A stretch of 9,397 nucleotides of DNA from Micrococcaceae bacterium UBA6021 (GTDB lineage: Bacteria; Actinomycetota; Actinomycetes; Actinomycetales; Micrococcaceae): NCBI GenBank assembly GCA_002427975.1, contig DIZT01000067.1, forward strand, positions 8,679 through 18,075. Direction: 5' to 3'. Shown here one piece after another: positions 1 through 5,520 of the stretch. Below the pieces are notes generated by a model that saw only the letters and a program-made list of their open reading frames with translations, did not search any database and was not told the origin of the DNA. Each line of letters opens with the position of its first letter. Position 1 is the first letter of the stretch. The translations under genes and the position numbers were made by a program.

Positions 1-122
1 ATGATGTAGATGCCGTTGCGCTCCGTGAAGATGAATCGCTTCATCTTCGGGTTCCAACGGCGGGTCTGGTGTCCAAAGTGGACGCCGCTGTCAAGCAGCT
101 GGCGCATAGTTACGACGGGCAT
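1..122 (-). CDS. rpsB: 30S ribosomal protein S2, N-terminal part (runs off the left edge)
   Basis: Reading the minus strand from the ATG at 122 gives 40 codons of the N-terminus of ribosomal protein S2. It begins [20 protein letters not shown] and continues with the [20 protein letters not shown] segment, both typical of bacterial S2. S2 is an essential small-subunit protein that sits at the head-body junction of the 30S particle. A good Shine-Dalgarno (AAGGAG on the minus strand, plus positions 130-135) lies 7 bases before the start and inside a small hairpin loop. The rest of the gene, and normally tsf after it, lies outside the window. The neighbouring divergent M23 peptidase gene fits the usual actinobacterial arrangement as I know it. 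Identity is clear from sequence. Confidence 0.96.
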   Translation of the reverse strand, partial: MPVVTMRQLLDSGVHFGHQTRRWNPKMKRFIFTERNGIYI

Positions 123-140
123 GCCGGCGCTCCTTCCGGC
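123..140 (-). promoter_or_regulatory. Hairpin holding the rpsB ribosome binding site in its loop
   Basis: GCCGG (123-127) pairs with CCGGC (136-140), giving a 5-bp GC stem with an 8-base loop. On the minus strand the loop reads AAGGAGCG, so the Shine-Dalgarno sits in the loop and the stem abuts the ATG at 122. A second small stem (AGCCT/AGGCT, 157-169) lies just upstream in the same leader. Control by folding or by S2 itself is an inference; only the pairing is seen. Confidence 0.4.
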
Positions 141-525
141 AGGTCATTCATGAGAAAGCCTTCCAGGCTCTCTTACCCTGCCAATAGTTGACGGTTAATT
201 AGCGTGGCCCAAGGCGGGCCGTGCTCCTGGCATCCATTGCACCTCTCATCAGGACCGCGAGGCCCTGACCGCAAGAGACACAATCCTCCTCATACAAAGC
301 CAGGGCTTCAGAATCGGAGGGCTGGATACGCGTAGTCAGCTGCTGCTCCCCCGCATTCCTGAATGAGGCGTGCCGACGCAAGCGTTGAGGGCACAGCAAA
401 CTGCTCCATCAAGTGTACTACAGGCACCCATAATCGCAGGACAACCCCGGGTCCTCCGGCGGGCGTTTTCCACATGGCCAAAGTGGGCACTCCCCATGAG
501 GGATCCGGCACGGAAAGCTGGGGAC
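123..525. other. Divergent intergenic region between rpsB and the M23 peptidase gene
   Basis: This 403-bp stretch holds no convincing gene. Open frames across it are overlapping and have no family-like content. It must carry the rpsB promoter and leader on the minus strand. Weak candidates there are TTGGGC with a 17-base spacer to AACTAT, or TTAACC with a 17-base spacer to TAAGAG. Neither is strong enough to call. GCCCTG near 261 and CAGGGC near 301 could pair across a long loop, but I give this no weight. No clear promoter for the peptidase gene was found. Confidence 0.5.
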
Positions 526-1023
526 ATGAAAGCTACAGTTGTCCTCGCTGCCGTGCTTCTGCTCCCCGCTGCGGCGGCTCCCGCGGACACGGCTCCGCGC
601 GCCTCCTGGGACTGGCCGCTCTCCCCCAGGCCCGCGGTGCTGCGCGCCTTTGACCCGCCGGAAAAACCGTGGATGAGCGGGCACCGCGGCGTGGACCTTG
701 AGGCAACGCGCGACGGCGTTCCGGTCACCTCGCCGGAGTCCGGCACCGTCAGTTTCGTGGGCGTGGTGGTGGACCGGCCCGTGATCACCATCGATCATGG
801 TGGCGGGCTCCGCAGCAGCTTCGAACCGGTCGACAGCCCGCTCACGGCCGGAACCCTGGTGGCAAAGGGCGAAACCATCGGCACGCTACAACCCGGACAT
901 TGCGGTTCCCTGGCGTGTGTCCATTGGGGCGTCAGGCGGGGGGAGGCCTACGTCAATCCGCTGGAATTTGTCACCGACCTGCGCCCATCCATTCTGCTGC
1001 CGGTGAGCCCGGACGATGACTGA
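526..1023 (+). CDS. Secreted M23 (LytM-like) peptidase domain protein
   Basis: The 165-residue protein has a signal-peptide-like N-terminus (hydrophobic residues 5-18, then AAAAPADTAP) and one M23 peptidase domain (about residues 30-150). M23 enzymes cut peptide cross-links in peptidoglycan, so it would act in the cell wall. The zinc-site motif HxxxD is present (H53, D57 in GHRGVDLEA), and H133 in CVHWGV matches the third ligand. Two other histidines usual in LytM are not seen: the first His of the HxH motif is C131, and the YxHL His is replaced in SSFEPV (P101). I recall similar sequences in actinobacterial relatives, so this may be a clade trait, but its activity is uncertain. The start at 526 gives a standard signal peptide with GGGGA just upstream; an in-frame ATG at 496 is the alternative. 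The gene converges on the acyl-CoA dehydrogenase gene 25 bp away. Confidence 0.85.
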   Translation: MKATVVLAAVLLLPAAAAPADTAPRASWDWPLSPRPAVLRAFDPPEKPWMSGHRGVDLEATRDGVPVTSPESGTVSFVGVVVDRPVITIDHGGGLRSSFEPVDSPLTAGTLVAKGETIGTLQPGHCGSLACVHWGVRRGEAYVNPLEFVTDLRPSILLPVSPDDD

Positions 1024-1070
1024 CGTCCCTGGACGGTGGCTGATGCCCTTAGACGATGGCTGAGATCCCG
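1011..1070. repeat. Three imperfect 20-bp tandem repeats across two convergent stop codons
   Basis: Copies start at 1011, 1031 and 1051. Each opens with a 13-base block close to GGACGATGGCTGA, followed by seven looser bases (CGTCCCT, TGCCCTT, GATCCCG). The M23 stop codon (1021-1023) is in copy 1. The acyl-CoA dehydrogenase stop (1049-1051) straddles copies 2 and 3. Copy 3 encodes the conserved C-terminal end of the dehydrogenase on the minus strand, so it is probably the source copy. No hairpin terminator is evident between the two genes. Confidence 0.75.
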
Positions 1071-2239
1071 GTGATGGCGCGGCCGGTCACCAGGGTGTTG
1101 ATCTCGTGGGTTCCCTCGTACGAGTAGATGGCTTCGGCGTCTGCGAAGATCTTGGCCATCTCGAAGTCCGTCACGATGCCGTTGCCGCCCAGGAGGCTGC
1201 GCCCGATGGCCACACTTTCGCGCATCCTGGCGGTGGTGAAGGCCTTGGCCAGTGCGGACTGTTCGTCCTTGGCCTGGCCGGCGTCCTCCAGCTGGGAAAG
1301 CCGGACCATCATGCCCATCGAGCTGACCGCGTTCCCCAGAATCTGCACCAGCTGGCTTTGGACCAGCTGGAACGACGCCAGCGGACGGCCGAACTGGTGG
1401 CGCTCCACGGCGTAGCGGCGGGCGACGTCAAAGGCGGCCAACTGCTGGCCGACTGCCTGCCAGCCGACGGACAGCCGCGTGACTTTCAAGACCTTGTTAG
1501 TGTCGCGGAAGCTGTTGGCGCCCGCCAGCTTGAAGAAGTCCGGAACCACCACGTTCTCCAGCACGATGTCTGCGTTCTGGACGGTGCGGAGGGAGATCTT
1601 GTTTTCAATCCTGGTGGCGCTGAAGCCGGGCAGCGCCGTGTCCACGAGGAACCCCTTGACCTGGTTGTCGGCGAGGTCCCGGGCGTAGATGACCACCCAG
1701 TCCGAGAATGTGGCATTACCGATCCAACGCTTGGCGCCATTGAGGATCCAGGAATCGCCGTCGCGCTGTGCCGTGGTGCGGGTGCCGCCGGCCACGTCGG
1801 AACCGCCGAGGGGTTCCGTGAGGCCGAAAGCGCCGATCTTTTTCAGCGAATAGATGTCCGGGAGCCACGCCTCCTGCTGCTCCTGGGAGGCAAGGGCTTC
1901 GATGGAGCCGGTAAAGAGGCCATCGTGGACCCCCAGGAAGGTGGCTATGGAGGTATCGGCGCGCGTGGCCTCGGCGTGGACGAGGCCGGCAAACAGGTTC
2001 GAGTAGCCCTGGCGCCGCACCGGGCTCACCAGGTCGATTTCGGCCAGCTTGGGAATGAGGTCCATGGGGAATTCGCCGCGGTTCCAGCAGTCCACGGCAA
2101 TCGGGCGGACTTCGCGGGCCAGGAACCCGCGGATCTCGGCGAGCCGGTCCTGCTCCTTGCCGGTGAGAAGCTGCTCGAAGGCGAAGAAGTCACCGTCGGC
2201 GTACGGCAGGTTGTTGATGTCAACAGAGGCTTTGGACAT
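1049..2239 (-). CDS. Acyl-CoA dehydrogenase, glutaryl-CoA dehydrogenase-like
   Basis: The protein is 396 residues, the usual length for soluble FAD-dependent acyl-CoA dehydrogenases, which oxidise an acyl-CoA to the enoyl-CoA and pass electrons to ETF. The helical N-terminal domain is followed by the first family signature (GAFGLTEPLGGSD, 136-148), the beta domain with WIGNATFSDW (172-181), RRYAVERHQFGRPLASFQLVQ-type helices (274-294) and LLGGNGI (349-355). The catalytic Glu is E375 in SYEGTHEI, followed by a GRAITGI segment. This C-terminal pattern is most like glutaryl-CoA dehydrogenase of lysine/tryptophan breakdown, but the true substrate cannot be fixed here. The start at 2239 was chosen because MSKASVDINN follows a GAGGGAA ribosome site and earlier in-frame codons run through the operator and terminator. 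It appears monocistronic, and a 30-bp palindrome about 70 bp upstream suggests repression by a dimeric regulator. Confidence 0.9.
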   Translation of the reverse strand: MSKASVDINNLPYADGDFFAFEQLLTGKEQDRLAEIRGFLAREVRPIAVDCWNRGEFPMDLIPKLAEIDLVSPVRRQGYSNLFAGLVHAEATRADTSIATFLGVHDGLFTGSIEALASQEQQEAWLPDIYSLKKIGAFGLTEPLGGSDVAGGTRTTAQRDGDSWILNGAKRWIGNATFSDWVVIYARDLADNQVKGFLVDTALPGFSATRIENKISLRTVQNADIVLENVVVPDFFKLAGANSFRDTNKVLKVTRLSVGWQAVGQQLAAFDVARRYAVERHQFGRPLASFQLVQSQLVQILGNAVSSMGMMVRLSQLEDAGQAKDEQSALAKAFTTARMRESVAIGRSLLGGNGIVTDFEMAKIFADAEAIYSYEGTHEINTLVTGRAITGISAIV

Positions 2240-2307
2240 TCGTTCCCTCACAAAGATCAGCGGCGCCGGACAGGCCAGCCGTGGCAGGCGGAACCGGACT
2301 CGGCAGA

Positions 2308-2337
2308 GCGGTAAGTTACTGGTCAGTAACTTACCGC
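2308..2337. promoter_or_regulatory. 30-bp perfect palindrome, probable repressor operator for the acyl-CoA dehydrogenase gene
   Basis: Two 14-base arms, GCGGTAAGTTACTG and its exact reverse complement, surround a 2-base GT centre. The site lies between the tRNA terminator and the dehydrogenase start, 69 bp before the ATG. There is no T-run after it, so it is not a terminator. Size and symmetry fit a TetR-type operator, and TetR-family repressors commonly control fatty and amino acid catabolism genes. The regulator is not in the window. The palindrome contains TAAGTT, which could act as a -10 element, but no good -35 was identified. Confidence 0.7.
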
Positions 2338-2347
2338 AGATTGCCGG

Positions 2348-2392
2348 AAAACAAAAGAAACCGCGGCCGACGATTTTTCGTCGGCCGCGGTT
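2348..2392 (-). terminator. Strong intrinsic terminator after the CAT tRNA gene
   Basis: Arms at 2359-2373 and 2378-2392 form a perfect 15-bp GC-rich stem (core CCGCGGCCGACGA) with a TTTT loop. On the minus strand the stem is followed by TTTCTTTTGTTTT, a clear U-rich tail. It ends the tRNA transcript 37 bp past the tRNA and insulates the acyl-CoA dehydrogenase promoter region. Confidence 0.9.
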
Positions 2393-2428
2393 CCACGGTG
2401 ATCTGGTACTTGTCATCCGGTACTTCGG

Positions 2429-2502
2429 TAGGGCTACTCGGACTTGAACCGAGGACCTTAGGATTATGAGTCCCGCGCTCTAACCAGCTGAGCTATAGCC
2501 CC
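2429..2502 (-). tRNA. tRNA with CAT anticodon (elongator Met or lysidine-modified Ile2)
   Basis: A full 74-base cloverleaf is visible on the minus strand. It has acceptor GGGGCTA/TAGCCCT, D arm GCTC-AGCTGGTTA-GAGC, anticodon loop CTCATAA, T arm CTCGG-TTCAAGT-CCGAG and discriminator A. CCA is not encoded (CCG follows), as is usual in actinobacteria. The 1-72 pair is G-U, and the anticodon stem has a C27-A43 mismatch plus a G28-U42 wobble. It lacks initiator features (C1-A72 mismatch, three G-C pairs at 29-31). It may be the elongator methionine tRNA or the isoleucine AUA-reading tRNA whose C34 is modified by TilS; the sequence alone does not settle this. Confidence 0.95.
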
Positions 2503-2555
2503 ATGCCCCTGCCGGCGTGGTCCACGGCGGACTTCGGCTTCAGCAGGGCAAAAAC

Positions 2556-2564
2556 ACTCTAGCA
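2556..2564 (-). promoter_or_regulatory. Possible extended -10 element of the CAT tRNA gene
   Basis: On the minus strand TGCTAGAGT gives an extended -10 (TGn plus TAGAGT). It would start transcription about 45 bases before the tRNA 5' end, a normal leader length. The -35 region (TCTAGA at 17-base spacing) is weak, so the call is tentative. Confidence 0.35.
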
Positions 2565-2633
2565 AACCGCGGCGGGCATCTAGACCACGCAGTCAGGATG
2601 CCAGACCTCCGGCCAGACTGGGGCGGGCCGCTG

Positions 2634-3830
2634 TCAGAGCGCCTTGTCGTCGTAGCTTGCACCCCGGTAGAGGTCTTCGAAGGTCTGCAGCGTGCCCTTG
2701 ATGCTGTGCGGTTCAACCATCCGCCGGCTGGCCTGACCCATTGCTGCCCGTTCCTCGGCCGGCAGCTGGAGGATCCGCGTGATCTTGGCTGCGAGGTCGT
2801 CGCTGTCGTTGGGCGTGAACAGATAGCCGTTCTCGCCGTCGCGCACGAGGTGCGGCAGGGCCATGGCGTCCGCGAGCAGGACGGGCGTCGAGGCAGACAT
2901 GGCTTCAAGGGTCACCAGGGACTGCAGTTCGGCGGTCCCCGGCATGCAGAACAGGTCCGCCTTGATGTACGTCTCTCGGAGCTCCCCATCACTGGCCAGG
3001 CCCAGGAATTTGACCCGCTCCCCGAGTCCGAGCCGTTCCGCCTGCGCTTCAAGGGCGGGCCGGACTTCGCCGCCGCCCACAATTTCCAGGTGGACGTTGA
3101 GTTCCGCTGGCGTCTTGGACACAGCATTGATGAGCACGTCCACGTGCTTTTCCTCCGCCAGGCGCCCCGCAAACACCACTGTTGGATGGGCATGGCGTTC
3201 GATCACTTCGCCGGGCTGCAGCTCATAGGCCGCAGAGTCAATGCCGTTGGAGAGCGGAAGTACCTTGTGCAGGAAGGCGTGCCGGTGCATGGCCTTGGCG
3301 GCCAGGGGTGTGGGGGTGGTGACAACATCGGCCTGGCCCATGACCTTGCCCATGTCCTTCCACGAGATCTTGCCGATGATGTCCTTGAACCACTGCGGGA
3401 ACGGCAGGAACGGGTTCAGGTTCTCCGGCATGAAGTGGTTGGTGGCCACAATCCGGATGCCCCGCTTCACGGCTTCGTAGAGGACGTGCTCGCCGATCAT
3501 GTAGTGGCTCTGGATGTGCACCACGTCCGGCTTGACCCGATCAAACAGGAGGCTGATCTCCTTCCTGATTTCCCACGGGAAGCAGATGCGGAAGTACTCG
3601 TGGGTGAAGACCCCATGCGAACGGAGGCGGTGCACGGTTGCCTCGGAGCGGAACTCGGTAAAGCTCGCACCGTTGTCCGCACGGCAGGCCAGCACGTGCA
3701 CGTTGTGGCCGCGTCCGGTCATACCCTTGGCGAGCCGGTAGCTGAACTGGGCGGCTCCGTTGATGTGGGGCGGATACGTATCCGCGGCAATCAGGATGGT
3801 CAGGGGAGGCTGGTCAGAGGGCGTTGTCAC
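2634..3830 (-). CDS. GT4-family glycosyltransferase, probably glycolipid-forming
   Basis: The 398-residue protein has the two Rossmann-like halves of a GT-B glycosyltransferase. The N-terminal acceptor domain starts with ILIAADTYPPHINGAAQ (about 12-28), a glycine loop typical of GT4. The C-terminal donor domain has SNGID (194-198), AGRLAEEKHVDVLI (221-234, with R223 and K228) and the E-x7-E nucleotide-sugar motif (E301 and E309). The family uses GDP- or UDP-sugars and retains the anomeric configuration. With a phosphatidyltransferase and membrane proteins upstream, a role in sugar transfer to diacylglycerol or phosphatidylinositol is plausible, and mannosyl lipids are common in Micrococcaceae. 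The precise donor and acceptor are unknown. The start is GTG at 3830, with AGGAG eight bases upstream. A 28-base hairpin lies just before the ribosome site. Confidence 0.88.
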   Translation of the reverse strand: MTTPSDQPPLTILIAADTYPPHINGAAQFSYRLAKGMTGRGHNVHVLACRADNGASFTEFRSEATVHRLRSHGVFTHEYFRICFPWEIRKEISLLFDRVKPDVVHIQSHYMIGEHVLYEAVKRGIRIVATNHFMPENLNPFLPFPQWFKDIIGKISWKDMGKVMGQADVVTTPTPLAAKAMHRHAFLHKVLPLSNGIDSAAYELQPGEVIERHAHPTVVFAGRLAEEKHVDVLINAVSKTPAELNVHLEIVGGGEVRPALEAQAERLGLGERVKFLGLASDGELRETYIKADLFCMPGTAELQSLVTLEAMSASTPVLLADAMALPHLVRDGENGYLFTPNDSDDLAAKITRILQLPAEERAAMGQASRRMVEPHSIKGTLQTFEDLYRGASYDDKAL

Positions 3831-3852
3831 GTGAAGAGCTCCTGAAGGTCAC

Positions 3853-3880
3853 GGTGCAGGCAGCTGTCGCTGGCTGCACC
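3853..3880 (-). repeat. 28-base symmetric hairpin before the glycosyltransferase ribosome site
   Basis: GGTGCAG (3853-3859) pairs with CTGCACC (3874-3880). An inner CAGC (3861-3864) pairs with GCTG (3869-3872) across a 4-base loop, and one symmetric mismatch separates the two stems. It lies in the 114-bp gap between the transporter and the glycosyltransferase. No U-tract follows, so it may be an attenuating or processing hairpin, or an operator, rather than a standard terminator. Confidence 0.6.
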
Positions 3881-3944
3881 GGTTGGCCGCCGGCATGGTA
3901 GCGCGGGGCCTCTTGGTGAAAATCGGCTGGTCGGTTGAAACGGG

Positions 3945-4853
3945 CTAGTGGGACGCCCTGCCCGCCGCCTTCCGCGCATCTTTCCTGCGCTTGGTGACCT
4001 CGGGATGGTGCCTGGAAAGGGCGATCACCCCCACGATAGCAAGCGAAGCAGCCGTAGCCATGGCAATCGCCATCACGGCGTGGACGTCAGGGCGCAGCTC
4101 GCCCAGGATCACAATGCCGATGGCGATGCCCACCATCGGGTCGATGACCGTCAGGCCGGCGATGACCAGGTCGGGCGGGCCACCCGAGTAGGCGCTCTGC
4201 ACAAACCAGGAACCCAGGCCTCCGGCCGCCGCAATGGCCACCACCGAATACCACTGGACGTTGAGCAGCGCCAGCCCGTTCGGGTCCAGCAGGTGTTTGC
4301 CGATGATGCGTGTCAGTACCGCGACAAAGCCGAACAGCACGCCGGCGCCGAGGATGTACACAAACGCACTCATCCGGTGCCGGAGCATGACCGCCAAGGT
4401 ACCGAAAACGCCGACGGCAATGGCCAGCAGCAGCACAATCGTGAGCTCGTCCTCCTGGCTCACGTGGTGGTTCTCCTGCGTCACGTTGACCGCTAGGAGG
4501 ACAAAGAGGGCCGAACCGGTGACGCAGGCCGCAATGGACACCATCGTGGCACGGTTGATGGTGATGTCCTGGTCGCGGGCATTCACCACAGTGGTAATGA
4601 CCAGCGCAATTGCCCCGATCGGCTGCACCACCGTCAGGGGTGCGGAGACCAGCGCCACCGCGTTCATTCCCATCCCGACGCATAACAGAAGCAGACCCAG
4701 CATCCACCGCGGATTGCGGAGCAGGCGGAGGAAGCCGTGTGAACTCAGCGCCAGTCCGCCCGTGTCGGCTTTGACGGCACTCCCTTGCTTCTGCGCTCCC
4801 AGTGCCAGGCAGAATGCCCCAAGCACCGCCAGCAGAACCGCCACCCACACCAT
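3945..4853 (-). CDS. DMT-type (EamA/NIPA-like) multi-spanning membrane transporter
   Basis: The 302-residue protein has about nine hydrophobic segments (roughly 3-21, 50-70, 72-90, 103-123, 138-156, 163-183, 199-219, 228-251 and 258-279) and a basic, soluble C-terminal tail from 281. The repeated pattern includes ALGAQKQG near the first segment and SAPLTVVQPIGAIALVITT at 70-88. It resembles the drug/metabolite transporter superfamily and NIPA-like proteins, and it acts in the cytoplasmic membrane. The substrate cannot be told. The ATG at 4853 overlaps the stop of the upstream phosphatidyltransferase gene (TGATG), and its own ribosome site is weak (GGCGGCC), so translation is probably coupled. 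Function alongside lipid genes (flipping or exporting a lipid precursor) is only a guess. Confidence 0.82.
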   Translation of the reverse strand: MVWVAVLLAVLGAFCLALGAQKQGSAVKADTGGLALSSHGFLRLLRNPRWMLGLLLLCVGMGMNAVALVSAPLTVVQPIGAIALVITTVVNARDQDITINRATMVSIAACVTGSALFVLLAVNVTQENHHVSQEDELTIVLLLAIAVGVFGTLAVMLRHRMSAFVYILGAGVLFGFVAVLTRIIGKHLLDPNGLALLNVQWYSVVAIAAAGGLGSWFVQSAYSGGPPDLVIAGLTVIDPMVGIAIGIVILGELRPDVHAVMAIAMATAASLAIVGVIALSRHHPEVTKRRKDARKAAGRASH

Positions 4854-5476
4854 CAGGCGGGGCCGCCGTCGTGATGGGACTGCCGGCGGCCCTTCCGCAG
4901 GATGGCCCAGAAGTAGTTGTATGCGGCAATCCAGTGGCCGGCGAGTCCGAGTCCCAGCACGATCCAGGCGGCAATGTACAGCGGCCCGGCGAAGGGCGTG
5001 TCCAATCGCGAGAGGACCAGCAGGGGGGTGCCCAGAAGCAGGAGTCCGGTGCGGACTTTGCCCACACGGCTCACCGGCAAGTCAGGATGGCCCCCGAAGT
5101 AGGACAGAGTCAGCACCAGGAGCACGGCGTCGGGCACCAGGAGTGCGGCCAGGTACAGCCAATGGACGACGCCGGCGATCACGAGGGTGACTGCCACCGT
5201 GATCAGGGCAAGCCGGTCAGCCAGCGGATCCATGACCCGGCCCAGCTTGGACGCCTGGTCGAAACGGCGGGCAACGTAGCCGTCAATCCAGTCGGTGCCC
5301 GCCATGACCACCAGAACCACGACGGCGATCCCATACTCCTTCTGCGCCAGGACGAGCCAGATAAAGAGCGGCACGCCCATAAAGCGAACCACCGTGAGGG
5401 CGTTGGGGATGGTGACGACGCGGTCGTGGTCGATCTGGGGGCGGCCGGGACGCGCGCCAGCGCCGATGAACCTCAA
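4853..5476 (-). CDS. CDP-alcohol phosphatidyltransferase (PgsA-like)
   Basis: The 207-residue membrane protein carries the complete family motif D-x2-DG-x2-AR-x8-G-x3-D-x3-D: D62, D65, G66, A69, R70, G79, D83 and D87. These enzymes join a CDP-diacylglycerol phosphatidyl group to an alcohol at the membrane. IPNALTVVRFMGVPLF at 23-38 is typical of the PgsA/cardiolipin-synthase branch, so glycerol-3-phosphate or phosphatidylglycerol is a likely acceptor. The length matches the family. The start is the rare codon TTG at 5476, supported by a very strong AAGGAGG ten bases upstream and by the lack of a better in-frame start before the motif region. It lies 44 bp after the Holin-X gene and overlaps the transporter gene, which supports one operon. 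Confidence 0.88.
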   Translation of the reverse strand: MRFIGAGARPGRPQIDHDRVVTIPNALTVVRFMGVPLFIWLVLAQKEYGIAVVVLVVMAGTDWIDGYVARRFDQASKLGRVMDPLADRLALITVAVTLVIAGVVHWLYLAALLVPDAVLLVLTLSYFGGHPDLPVSRVGKVRTGLLLLGTPLLVLSRLDTPFAGPLYIAAWIVLGLGLAGHWIAAYNYFWAILRKGRRQSHHDGGPA

Positions 5477-5520
5477 TCCGTCCCCTCCTCCTTACAGCAC
5501 TGCGTGACGAGTCGTTTTTG

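Noticed and set aside
1106..2314. 402-codon plus-strand open frame opposite the acyl-CoA dehydrogenase
   Set aside because: It is the antisense shadow of a clear enzyme gene; its translation has no family-like content and depends on high GC.
2308..2337. The 30-bp palindrome as a terminator
   Set aside because: There is no U-run on either side and a strong terminator for the tRNA already lies 10 bp upstream on the minus strand.
2281..2505. Open frames that read GLEPRTLGL across the CAT tRNA, and GLEPATLR near 8530
   Set aside because: These are the well-known false peptides made by translating the complement of tRNA T arms; they helped locate the tRNA and the tRNA fragment instead.
2517..3845. 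442-codon plus-strand open frame opposite the glycosyltransferase
   Set aside because: Antisense of a well-supported GT4 gene, His/Gly/Val-rich as expected from antisense of high-GC coding DNA.
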